Notes: a model not told the origin generated them from the sequence alone. A stretch of 64,000 bases of DNA from Micropterus salmoides (GCF_014851395.1 NW_024040041.1:13016242-13080241), one strand, 5' to 3'; counted from the stretch's first letter, positions 47,401 through 60,300 are shown. Program-made: numbers and translations.

Positions 47401-48280
47401 GCCGACACTGGGAAATTTAAATGAACTGACAATGATAAAGTCTTGCAAAAGAGTGGCTCAATCTGTATGTAAATGTCAAATCATACGTATAATGCATGGT
47501 AAGGTGGATCCTACATACTAGGAATATAATAAGACTGAGGACACACTTTAACTATGTAGCACATCCTAATAATTAAGCCAGAGGTCGTCTTTGTGGCTTA
47601 TCCAAGACTTCTCAACCTTCAATCTAGATGGCGATTTACAAACTCACGATCAGTTCACTAGAAAACAAAAAGATAGCTACAGTTTGCGTGTTCAGCCTGA
47701 TCTCTTTCCTGACTTCTAATTTAGCATAACAATGAAATCAAGTTTCTCAGTTTCCTTTAGCTTCTCGGCTCATCAGCTCATATACTTTGAAAGAATCACA
47801 TGCGTGTGTGTGTGAGAGTACATAGCTGCCGATGTCCTTGAGAATGAACAGGGGCCCTTTTAAGGCAGTCACAGAAAAAAGGGGTGGAGGGGAACTGAAG
47901 GAACTTGCTGTGGGAAGAAAAAAAACAAGCTTGAGTATAAATACACTTAATATCGACGGCCAGACTCGCTCCTCTGTCTCTCCCTCTCCCTCTGTTTGCT
48001 GTACACCTGTTCTTTTCATTTCATGATCTCCCCAAGGTCTCCCTCTCCCTCTGTCTCTGACTGTGGTGTCAGTTTTCAACAACAACACTATCCATCCAGA
48101 GTGCTAAAACCAGTCAATCAACCCTGCCCCCTCTCCCTTCCTTCCTGCTTCCTTCTGTAATACTGCAGTTAGATTGACATGAATCTGTTTGTACTGTAGT
48201 TCTGCACAAAAAGCAAAAGCTGCTATATAAATAAATCATTTAATGCTGAATGGACTGAATTTTGAACTTTTGTGTGCATA

Positions 48281-48346
<66 letters not shown>

Positions 48347-51300
48347 TGTGGACACCAGTTGGTGACAAAGTGCCAGCAGACATCAGGCTCATCTCCATCA
48401 AATCAACAACCCTGCGTGTGGACCAGTCCATTCTCACTGGTACGTGTCACAGGACAGGTGAACAGACAAAAAAAAAGATGTCTTTGAAATCTGCTTCCTT
48501 CCCTGACCACCCTTCCCAAAACCTGTGTCTCTTATAGGTGAGTCTGTCAGTGTGATCAAGCACACTGATGCTGTTCCAGACCTCCGAGCCGTCAACCAGG
48601 ACAAGAAGAACATGCTGTTCTCTGTGAGTCTTTTTTTATGCGTCTTGCCCTGTTTTGCCATCGCTTGGCTCTTCCTTTTAAACCTGATTGTTTCCATCAG
48701 ACCTGACAAACTCTCCTTGCTGTTCATTCTCCTAAACATTTTTCTTCTCAGCCTTAGTGCAACTGCCCCACTTCCTTTACCAAATAAATATTTTTCACAG
48801 CAGCAACCATCTAGCAGCTCTGTGAGGCTAGCAATTTGCCACAGTGCTTTAAGCTATGTTAATGCCACCAACATGCTCACACAATGGCAATGCTAATGCT
48901 GATGTTAACCAAAGATAAGGCTACTGTACTCAGCGGAGGCTGATGGGAATGTCATTAGTTTTGCTAATTTTTCATTATAAAACAAACTATTTGACAAATC
49001 ACATTTTTTACACAATGAAAAATCAGGAGTCAGGATGATTCATCTTTTGGGACCATGACAAAATTTCGTGCCAATTCATCTAATAGTTGTTGAGATATCT
49101 TGTCTGTTGTCCAGACTGACCAACTAAACTTCTAATACATTTCTCCCTCTCTCTTAAAACTCTGTTCAGGGCACCAATATCGCAGCTGGAAAGGCCACTG
49201 GTATTGTTGTTGCAACTGGCGTTGCCACTGAAATCGGTAAAATTCGTGACCAGATGGCTGCCACTGAGCAGGAGAAGACCCCTCTGCAGCAGAAACTGGA
49301 CGAGTTTGGAGAGCAGCTCTCCAAGGTGGGTGAGGACAGATGAAAAGGTTTTCTGAAAATGTTTATATTAAAGCTACATCTACAGTCTCACACATCCCTG
49401 TGATTGTCCAGGTCATCTCCCTCATTTGTGTGGCTGTGTGGATAATCAACATTGGCCATTTCAATGACCCCGTCCACGGAGGCTCCTGGTTCCGTGGTGC
49501 TATCTACTATTTCAAGATTGCTGTGGCTCTGGCTGTGGCTGCCATCCCTGAAGGTAAAACCCCAGGGATTCATTTCCATTTGGTTATCGAAGATTATCAT
49601 TCTAAGATTCATCTTGTGCAGCTCATCTATGTGATGCTGTAGCTACCAGTTCATTAAAAATTAGATGAGGGCCATTGGCTTAGGATTTACAACTCATACA
49701 GTACTATACACTTTATTAAAGGAGAAACTCCACCGATTTGTGACATCACTTGAGTCCGTGTTGGTTGGATTGAAGACTAAAAGTTTAAAAGTGAAGAAAA
49801 ATCTGGCATTTGGAAATGTAGTGACCAGATCACCTGCTTGAGGCTAGAGACTCAAGGCCGTGTTAGCCGCTACTAGCATAACACACCAACCCAGAATAGT
49901 ACAAATACTTAAATCCACCTTCATTCATTTTTTTCCTTTATTTTTGGTGGCAGGGTTGGACAATCAGCTTTTTCTGATATCCTCCTAAAGGATATTTTTT
50001 AGCAGGTGCAGAAGCAGCTTATCTAGTTTCTCTTAACTTGGAGAAGCAGCTGTGTGTCATAGACAGGAAGCCAAACAACTGTTGTCTTCTTGATCTAATT
50101 CTTTTGGTCTCAACACAACTCCAAGAATAGATGAAAGTTAGAAAGACAATTGGTTGATAAATCAAGAGCTTGCAAACCCATCTGTTGTGATTAGGGCCCT
50201 AAAAATCATCAAACTCCTACACTTGAAACAGCTAATTGTCTGCCGCCTCAATGGTAGGCCTACCTAATAAATATTCTGGGACAGATACAGTCTGAGATTT
50301 GGAGGTGCCCACATTCCTCCCCATCACACCACAGTCAGCTACACACTCTGCCAATGCTCATCAGAGTCTACATTGTGATGATGTCAAAAGGACAGCATCA
50401 TCTGCAAACAGATGCCACATAATGTCACTAAACTGGACACTCTCCAGACCTTCACTGCACCACTGCGAGAGTTGATTTCTGCCAAGAATCTGAACACAGA
50501 TCTGACTGAGTGGCTTGCAGCAGCCCCCTCCAACAGGAATACCTCGGAGAACACAGTAGTTTGGGAGTACTCCAGCTGATGTGTGAACGGCTACGTAGAG
50601 ACCAGCACTATTGTCAGCCTGCCCAGTGGCAGAGTCCCTGAAGTCCTGGTGGTTTTAAACATAAATACCAGATCATTGTTTTTTGTTGCGTGGTTCTTTG
50701 GCTCAAGAAGTTCCTCTTAATGTTTAGTCCACCTTCCCAACTGTTTGAAAGCAATAACTGCGTATTTCATTCAATACCTCTCTGCCTAACCTGTCTCTCC
50801 ATCCATCGCAGGCCTGCCAGCCGTCATCACCACCTGCCTGGCTCTGGGAACACGTCGTATGGCCAAGAAGAACGCCATTGTCAGAAGCCTGCCCTCTGTG
50901 GAGACCCTGGGCTGCACCTCAGTCATCTGCTCTGACAAGACCGGTACCCTCACCACCAACCAGATGTGTGTAACTAAGGTAGGTTCATACTCACATGTGC
51001 AAGGTCACACATGGACAAAGATACTCACATTATTTTCCAATTCAGAAAGTCTGCTGCTGACTACAAATGAGAGCAGATCTAATTCAGGAATTGTGTTTGT
51101 TTCCATGCAGATGTTCATCATTGATAAAGTCGACGGTGACGGTGTTTCCCTTGGTCAGTTTGACATCTCTGGCTCAAAGTACACCCCAGAAGGAGAAGTG
51201 TAAGTGTTAAAAGAGTTCAAAGATAATGTTATAAGACCATGTGAACACCATAATGCATTCTTGGACGGATGTTGACAAAATATTTTGTCAATCTTTTTTC

Positions 51301-54300
51301 ACTAGTACAAGGAATGGAGTGTCTACAAAGTGCGGACAGTATGACGGACTGGTTGAGCTGGCTACCATCTGTGCTCTGTGCAATGACTCTTCTCTGGACT
51401 ACAACGAGGTCTGCAGAGTATTCAGGACATTTTACGTTAACGTTTATGACATTTAAGTATACACATACCACACTAACAATTTAAAATGTACTTTCTTTCT
51501 GTCTTATTTTTTCATAATGCAGTCCAAGGGTATTTATGAGAAAGTGGGTGAGGCCACTGAAACAGCCCTGTGCTGTTTGGTGGAGAAGATGAATGTGTTC
51601 AACACTGAAGTGCGTGGCCTGTCCAAGGTGGAAAGGGCAAATGCGTGTTGTGCTGTAAGTCCACAAAATATTCCAATATGGGCAAAATGTGATTTTCGAC
51701 AGTCTCAAAGTGGTCAAAGGGAACTTTCACTTTATTTTCTAACAGGTGATCAAGCAGCTGATGAGGAAGGAGTTCACCCTGGAGTTCTCCAGAGACAGGA
51801 AGTCCATGTCAGTTTACTGCTCTCCTGCCAAGTCCGCCAAAGCTCCTGTAGGAAACAAGATGTTTGTCAAAGTAAGTGTATGACACAGAACATACAGTAT
51901 ACAAAACACTCCATTAAGCCAAAAGCAGACAACAAGACTACAAATCAACAGCCTTACTAGCAGCTCTGTGAGGATGTACTCAGGATCAGAAATGCTTTGA
52001 GCTAAATGCTGAAATTGCAGCTCCCAATGACAATGCTAACATGCTGATGTTTAGGAATAATGTGAACCATGTTCACCCTCTTAGTGTATTAATTCAATTA
52101 AATTTTATTTGCATAGCGCCAATTCATAACAAAAGTTACCTAATAGATGTTGAGATATTACAGTCTAGACCAAAGCGGTGGACCAACTAACCAACACTGC
52201 CATCCCTAGAGCCTTACGGCTCGCAAAATAAAATCTTTCTGGTAACACTTTCTATGAACGTCATCACTATAATGACTTATGCATATATTTATAACACGAT
52301 ATGATGCGTCCATAAGACATTATAACAGTTGTTATAATCACTCATTGTCATTATATCGTGTTATAAATATATGCATAAGTCATATAGCGATGACCTTCAT
52401 AGGAAGCGTTACCATATTTCTTTCTCTCAGAATAGAAATGACATGATAATAAAACAGCCATCCAAGATAAAGTTCAACATTCAAAACTGTGTCAACAGGG
52501 TGCTCCAGAAGGTGTCATTGACCGTTGCACGTACATTCGTGTGGGCACCACTCGTGTACCCCTGACTGGCCCAGTCAAAGACCACATCATGTCAGTCATC
52601 AAAGAGTGGGGCACCGGGCGCGACACCCTCCGCTGTTTGGCACTGGCCACCTGCGACTCACCTTTGAGAAAGGAGGAGATGAAGCTGGAGGACTCCACCA
52701 AGTTTGTAGAATATGAGGTGGGTGACTGAGGACGGATACAGACGCATTAAGGCGAAATTAAAGAAAAGGATAATACTGCAGTAGTTGCTGTCCTGCTTGA
52801 AAGTAGCTCCAAAGGACACTAAACCTTTTGCTTTCTTTGTCTCTCCAGACTGACTTGACTTTCGTGGGCTGTGTTGGCATGCTCGACCCTCCTCGGAAAG
52901 AAGTTGTGGGTTCCATTGAGCTGTGCAAGGCTGCTGGCATACGTGTCATCATGATCACTGGTCAGTACATGTATTATATTCAGTATTTTTTGCAATTTCT
53001 TTTGACAATACAGAATTTGTTTCATGACAGCACCCTCTGTCGCTGTAGTTCCAGATATTGCACTGTATTTATGTAACTTCTGAGATAGAGCCAGTGAAGA
53101 AAATTGTAGTGAAAAATTCTGAACCTCAAATTAATGGTTGCACAAATACTGTCTTCACATATATTTCCAGTACCAATGATGATGATCACCAGTGTTATTC
53201 CTGAAGAAATTCTTTAGTTGGAGATATTGTAAGAAGATATGAACAAAATCTTATTAGAAAGTGATTTCTAAGATATATTTGCACGGTGTTGCAGTGGCAC
53301 TGTCGCCTCACAGCCAGAAGGTTGTGGGTTCAAACCCTGGTTGCCCTGACCTTTCTGTGTGGAGTTTGCATGTTCTCCCCATGTCCACGTGGGTTCCCTC
53401 GGGGTGCTCCGGCTTCCTCCCACCATCCTATGATATGCAGGCTAGGTTAATTGGTGTCTCCAAAATTGTCCTTAGGTGTGACTGGTTGTTTGTCTCTGTG
53501 TGGACTGGTGACCACCTTTTGCCCGATGTAAGCTGGGATTGGCTCCAGCCCCCCGCGACCCTGTACACAGGATGAGCGGTTGACTATGGATGGACATGTC
53601 CTCCCTGTACAAATTTCTCTAAATTAGTTATTCTTTTTTCATGCAGGGTATGAATATCCTGCTATCAAAAACTGAAGGAGCATGAGCAACAACAATTCGC
53701 CACAACACGACAGCATTTCACCACAACACGACAGCAATTTGCTACAACACTACTGCAAATCGCCACAGCACGACAGCAATTCGCCACAACACCACAGCAT
53801 TGGTGAGACAGAAAAGGAGAGGGTAGATACGTATTTGACACTGATCCTCGTCCTGATTGGTTGCCCATCTCTGTCCGTCATTTTGTAAAGCATCTGTGTC
53901 TGGCTGCTAATCTACTGCAGTATCTACCCTTTCCGTTTCAGTCTCACCAATGCTTTGGTGTTGTAGTGAATTGCAGTAGTGATGTGGAAATTTGTGGTCG
54001 TGTTGTGGCAATTTGCAGTCGTGTTGTGGCGATTTGCTGTAGTGTTGTGGCAGAATGCTGTCGTGTTGTGGCTATTTGCTGTAGTGTTGTAGCTATTTGC
54101 TGTAGTGTTGTGGCGAATTCCTGTTGTGGCGAATTGCTGTAGTGTTGTGGGGAATTGCAGTTGTGTTGCAGCGAAATGCTGTTGTGGTTTGCACTTCAGG
54201 GCCACCGTAGTTTGTTGACCAAATAATCTGCAAGTTTACATCAGTTATTCACAAAATGTATTGTAAGGGGATTTATCATTTTACCTGCAACATTTTTGGA

Positions 54301-57300
54301 ATTCCATTTGTATATATGTTGCATGCAATGTTTTCACCCAGTTCAAATAATTATATTTGGGTCCAGGAGGGGCTCAATGATATTCAAACAAAGACCAAAC
54401 AAATTACATTTTGAGTTTGGGGGGACAAATCGAACTTATAGCAATCACAGGTTGGACAGGTTGGAGTGAACAGTGAGCATGAAAACAGTGCCTTTTGGAT
54501 GAAATTAGTAGATGTGACTCCTATACTCAGTGTTTAAATCTCATTGTATAACAAATCAAGCCTAACAGAAACATTTCTGTCCCCCCAGGTGACAACAAAG
54601 GCACAGCTGTGGCCATCTGCCGTCGCATTGGCATCTTCTCAGAGGATGAGGATGTCACTGGCAAAGCCTTCACTGGTCGTGAGTTTGATGACCTCTCTCT
54701 ATATGATCAGAAGACTGCTGTCCGAAATGCTGGCTGCTTTGCCAGAGTGGAACCGTCCCACAAGTCTAAGATCGTTGAGTTCCTGCAAGGCTTTGATGAG
54801 ATTACTGCCATGGTGAGAAGAAAGGACTTGTTGAGTCCCTTGTGCTTAAAATTGAATGAAACAATTTGACTCTCAGTTTAACACATTATTCCTCTTCATT
54901 TCCCTTCTACCCTTCACCAAGACCGGTGATGGAGTGAACGATGCCCCTGCCTTGAAGAAGGCGGAGATTGGCATCGCCATGGGCTCTGGCACTGCCGTTG
55001 CCAAGTCTGCCTCTGAAATGGTCCTGGCTGACGACAACTTCTCTTCCATTGTGTCTGCCGTTGAGGAGGGCAGAGCCATTTACAACAACATGAAGCAGTT
55101 CATCCGCTACCTCATCTCCTCCAATGTAGGCGAGGTTGTCTGGTGAGTACACGTAACTTGTGTAGATGGAGAGATGAGGTCTAAAAATGGGGAAATGTAC
55201 CATTCACAAACACTACAGTGTAATGTGGAAAGAGGAGAACTCTCAAAAATAACAATGATATAAGACAAAGAGATAATAAATGTCGGTCCAAAGTGGAAAG
55301 CACTGACAGAGTGACTCGTGAAAGGAAATTTCATCAAAAACACTTTCAAAAATGCATATGCATCATACATAAGCAGTGAATTTAATCAACACCTGTGACC
55401 TTCACAGCCACGAACAGCCTTTCCTTCAGCAATTTGCTTTATTTTCTTGTGTATTATTCATTATTTATCTAATTATCAAAAGTAGGCATACATTTTTTTT
55501 TTTAAATAAGTCATATTATGCTTTTTGGCTTTTTCTCTCTCCTTTATTGAGTTATGTGTCTTTTTTTGTGCATTTAATATAGTTTGCAAAGTGAAAAAGC
55601 CCAAAGTCCACCCCAAAGGGAGTTCCCATCTCCCACAGAAAACACTGCTCTGAACTGCCTGAAAACAGCTCGTTTGTAGTCCAGCTGTTTCCCTTTCAAG
55701 CGAAATGCGCCTCATATAACGCTCGCCAAGCGGCTAGTCTGACACAGCCTCAAAAACACCCGTGGAAAAACACTGAGCTGCAGCACACACCTCTTCTCCC
55801 GTCCAAACACTAGCTACCCTCCAGGCAGTCAATGGATATGTTTTTACTGTGATGTAGAGACAGAGCTCGGTTAAAACTTTATGGATGAAAGATACATTTG
55901 TTACAGATTAATAACTCACCACTCTGAAACTCTTGCTCCAGTCCATTTTACTAAGTTGGTTCTCACTGACCCACCCTTCTCTGCTTTTGATTGGCTAGTG
56001 GTCCTCAACTAGGAACTGCGCACGTGCAACTCCCAACAAAGATCACTTAGAGGCAAGATGTGTCACTCCATTGCTAAAACGAAGCCTTCAACACACAGGT
56101 TGAAAAGAGGAGCTGCAGCAATGTGCAGTATGACAAAAATATGTTGTTTTTTGAAAATTAAACCATGTAACGTTTTTCACTTGTCATAGGGAAAGATCAC
56201 AATGGCTCCCTTCCTCCAAGAGTTCCAGTAAGCGATGACAGACAGCAGGCACAATACCAGCACCGGGTTGCACCAACAGTGCTTAAGTTAAGTTAGGGCT
56301 TAAAGTCAAGACTAAAGTCTTTGTAACTACTAGCTAGTTTGTAACTAAATCAGCTACAAAAATTGGTAACACCACGACTACTTGGGGCATAACTTCATTT
56401 ATTTAGACTTAAAGTCATAACTACGGCAAGTTGCCAATCAATGATCAATGAGTTACATACTGGATTACTGTGGTGCAAAATTACATGCAATTAATGATGA
56501 AAAATGCTGTGGGTCAGAAAAACATCTGTTTTACCTTTATTGGGTATAATTCTGTGACATTTTATGATTTACACCTACTCTGGGGCATGTATATCTATTT
56601 AGTTGTTACTTAGAATTATGTTGTAACTTATATATGTGGTGCAAACGCTTTGATTTTAGCAATGCGTCAATCACAACTTGGTAATAATTTACATTATAAA
56701 TAGGCAAAGTTTGAACTTAGACAAAGCTGGTGCAACAGGCTGCAGGACCCTGAAACCAAAGCAGCCATCATTAATTGTTTTATTTACACCTGTGCTTTAC
56801 CTGCTGTGTCACTGCCCTGTATATTACTGGCAGATGCTTTTATCCAAAGTGACTTACATTTGAGAAACAACATACAAGCATCAACAAAGCATCAAATACA
56901 GTACAAGATCTACAACTGACAATAAATACTAGTAAGTGCTAATACCACATATCGTTTCAATGGGGTAAATACCTAGGGAAAGAAGTGAGAGTTAACAAAA
57001 AAGTGCAATCAATACAAGATAACTGTAAGGGGATAGAAAAGAAGAGCACAGGAATGTTAGAGGTTAGGAGTTGTTAGAGGTGTTATAAGAGGAAGTGTTC
57101 TCAGAAGAGATGAGTTTTCAAGAGCTTCTTGAAGTTAGAGAGGGCTTTTCAAGCCCCTGCTCTGATGGCGTGTGGTAGCTCGTTCCACCATCGTGGTGTC
57201 ACAGATGAGAACAGCCGGGACTGGGATTGCTTTGTGTGAAGGGATGGCAGAGCCGGGCGGCATTCGTTAGAAGAGCCTAGTGGCCAAGAAGGAACGTAAA

Positions 57301-60300
57301 CTTGTATTATGGAGCTGAGGTAGATAGGTGCAGATCCTGTAGTAACTCTGTATGCAAGCATTAGTGACCTGAATCTGATTCTGGAGGCCATGGGTTGCCA
57401 GTGGAGGCAGAAGAGAAACTGGCCGATAGTTCTCAACTTGAGTTGGGTCGAGTGAGGGCTTTTCGAGCAAGGGTTTAACCCGAGCCCTTTTGAAAGTGGT
57501 CGGGAAGGTTCCTGAAGCCAGAGAAGTATTTATCACATGAGTGATTGCCGGGACCACAGAAGGAGATATGGCTTGGAGGAGATTCATAGGAATCGGGTCC
57601 TGTGGGCATGTAGTGGGACGGCTATGGGTCAGGAGTTCTGATACTTCGTTCTCTGTGAGAGGAGTAAACGAGGAGAGTGAAGTGCCATTGACCTGGGAGG
57701 GAAGAGCAAAAGATATAGCAGGACTGCTACATGTTAGCCTTGGTGTTGAGCCTTTTGAGCCATTTCCCTTGGAGGGAGACATGTATAAGGACTGCTACAT
57801 GATTGTATGATCCTGTGCCGTGTTCACACAGTGGGAGCTGACCAGGGCGGGAATAGAATGGTTGATTTTGAGAGATTTAGAGAATTTGCTTGTTACAGCT
57901 GCCACTTTGCCTGTGAAGATGGCAGCAAAAGGTATCAATAGATTTTCCAATCCCCCTGTAGATATGAAAAGCACCAATGAATCTCTACCACAATTGAAAA
58001 CAAATAGAATAGTATAGCCAAATCTTGGGTTGGTATCCAGACATGAACACACTGAAATCACCAACACCCTCACACAATCATATCTAGACAGATAAGAAGA
58101 GGGACAGTGTTGAACTAAGAAAATTATTTCCCACACTTTCTCCTTAAGTATCTTCCTGACTGCTGCCCTGGGTCTGCCTGAGGCTCTGATCCCCGTCCAG
58201 CTGCTGTGGGTCAACCTTGTGACTGACGGTCTGCCTGCCACAGCTCTGGGCTTCAACCCTCCAGATCTAGACATCATGGGCAAGGCACCCCGCTCCCCCA
58301 AAGAGCCCCTCATCTCTGGCTGGCTCTTCTTCAGATATATGGCCATTGGAGGTACAGCACATTATGTTCTCTCACTCTCTCTCTGTCTTACGATCTTATG
58401 AAGCACTTGAGTGCAGGAACATGGACATATTATCTATGATCTGAATCTGTCCTGTCGTCACACTTTGATTTGGTTTGATACTTACTGATACCGCCAATAA
58501 ATCCTTCATCCCATAGTGGTTGAAGCACTGCAATTTCCTTTTTAGTTTGTCTAAAACGGCCTCCAACGACTTGTGACAATCTGGTCTTTTGAAAGAACAC
58601 CACAGCCACATGAGAATCAAATGTTCACAAATGCAGCTGTAAATTTCATCTCAAGAACTCTGAGTATGCAAATGAACACTGGTTTCTTTAACAACGTCAT
58701 CAAAACTCTCTGGCAGAAGTTATACATGTAACATCCACAGGTTTATTCATGATTTTTAGTTTTGAACTGCTGTCACAGGTTCCTTGAATAAATAGTTTCT
58801 TTCTTTGGATGAAGGACTTTCTTATTTAACACGGTAATATCTGTTCCAGGCTACGTTGGTGCTGCCACTGTCGCAGCAGCTGCCTGGTGGTTCTTATACT
58901 GTGACGAAGGACCAATGATCACCTTCCACCAGCTGGTTAGTATTTAACATTATTTAGTCATTCGTTAATTGTTAACTTTTCCTACAAATTATGCATCTGC
59001 GGTATCATCTCACAGCGTGTAACTAAGCTCCTCAGAGATTGTGTCAGACTTAAGTGAATACCAGTTTGTTTTTCTGTCTTCCCTGCCAGTCACACTTCAT
59101 GCAGTGCAGTGAGGATAACGAGGACTTTGAAGGCATCCACTGCGAGGTGTTTGAGGCAGCCCCTCCAATGACCATGGCTCTGTCTGTGCTGGTCACCATC
59201 GAGATGTGCAATGCTCTGAACAGGTCTGACTGCACTGTGAACGAACTAAACGTCAACACAATAACAATAGATGATATTGTCCCTAGTGGTGAAAGTAACT
59301 AAGAACATTTACTCAAGAACTGGACTTTCAAATCCAAATTATGAAATATTTTGCCAAAAAAGCAAATATTGGAGAATTTGCTACCCTGTTAATCCCCCCC
59401 CCCCCCCCCCCAGTTTATCCTGTGACTCTTTAGGAGGGGGTCTGACCGCAAGGTTGGAAAGAACTGAACTACTTTATCTTCAATAGAAAAAGTTAGAACT
59501 AGCTCCATCTTAATTAGCAAATAGTAAAATACTGCTTACATATTAATGGACTGGTAATTACAATCCAATAATGTCATGTCAATTGTTGTATTGGTACTTT
59601 TACTTAAATACTTCTTTAACTGCTACGTAGTTTACTCAGTGGTGGAAGAACATGGGAGCCATTTTTCTGTATTGAGTATTGTTAGTTTGAATGCATTTTG
59701 CTGATCCTACTTATGTATTGCTGCTGAACTTTTACTTGTACAGTGTATTTTTACACTGTGGTATTGAAGGAACAACTTGTTTAATCAGACCTAAACAAAA
59801 AAAGGATGGTACTGCAACTATGATTCTGATTATAACAATACACACGATACACAATATGAGGACATCTTCCTTCAGTATTTACCACATATGTATCAGGGCT
59901 CATATACATACACATTTTTTTTCATACATTCACTTCAACACACACACTCATATGACCTTGAATATTTTCAGTCTGCATTAACGTACCCCTCCGCCTCCCC
60001 ATCCAACCCCACCTTCCTCCTCCTACCCACACCCCAGCTTGTCTGAGAACCAGTCCCTGATGCGCATGCCCCCCTGGAGCAACGGCTGGCTGGTGGCCGC
60101 CATGACCCTCTCCATGTCCCTTCACTTCATGATCATCTACGTCGACCCCCTGCCCGTAAGTCTGGCCTCCTGCACTACAAAACAAACATCCATCTCCCTC
60201 CACTCCTCCGTCACACACACCATGCTCTCTCTCACAATCTCATGGTTTACAGACAATGCAGCGCTCAGTTGCCCCAAATTACTAACATAGGTGGCATTTA

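Larger units (their letters stand above)
49554..50811 (+). other. atp2a1 intron 9
   Basis: 1.26 kb between E309 and the rest of the PEGLPAV motif. Contains repeat family 4 (49721-49884) and a minus-strand LINE reverse-transcriptase fragment (about 50250-50640). Confidence 0.8.
51872..52498 (+). other. atp2a1 intron 14
   Basis: 0.63 kb, almost entirely repeat: an inverted family 1 copy interrupted by a LINE-tail-like fragment, then a palindromic MITE. Confidence 0.8.
52961..54588 (+). other. atp2a1 intron 16
   Basis: 1.63 kb. Contains a tRNA-derived SINE (53279-53596) and a large foldback minisatellite (53684-54210). Confidence 0.85.
55143..58148 (+). other. atp2a1 intron 18
   Basis: 3.0 kb, the largest intron of the gene that is fully in the window. 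Contains an unclassified fish repeat (55490-56185) and a deleted L2-like LINE (56829-58000). Confidence 0.85.

Noticed and set aside
53279..53350. tRNA-like sequence with a good B box considered as a tRNA gene
   Set aside because: The downstream body matches the DANA/mermaid-type SINE layout and the A box is degenerate.
53861..54205. Periodic Cys/Val-rich (+) and His/Asn/Thr-rich (-) frames in the intron 16 minisatellite
   Set aside because: Periodicity follows the 21-nt DNA unit, and the arrays vary in a way that ignores codon structure.
53684..54210. Regular short repeats with similar spacing, superficially CRISPR-like
   Set aside because: Units are contiguous with no unique spacers, are imperfect, occur in both orientations, and lie in a vertebrate intron. 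It is a foldback minisatellite.
57795..58346. 183-codon minus-strand open frame overlapping atp2a1 exon 19
   Set aside because: One half is antisense to a certain SERCA exon and the other half is LINE remnant; no independent protein signal.
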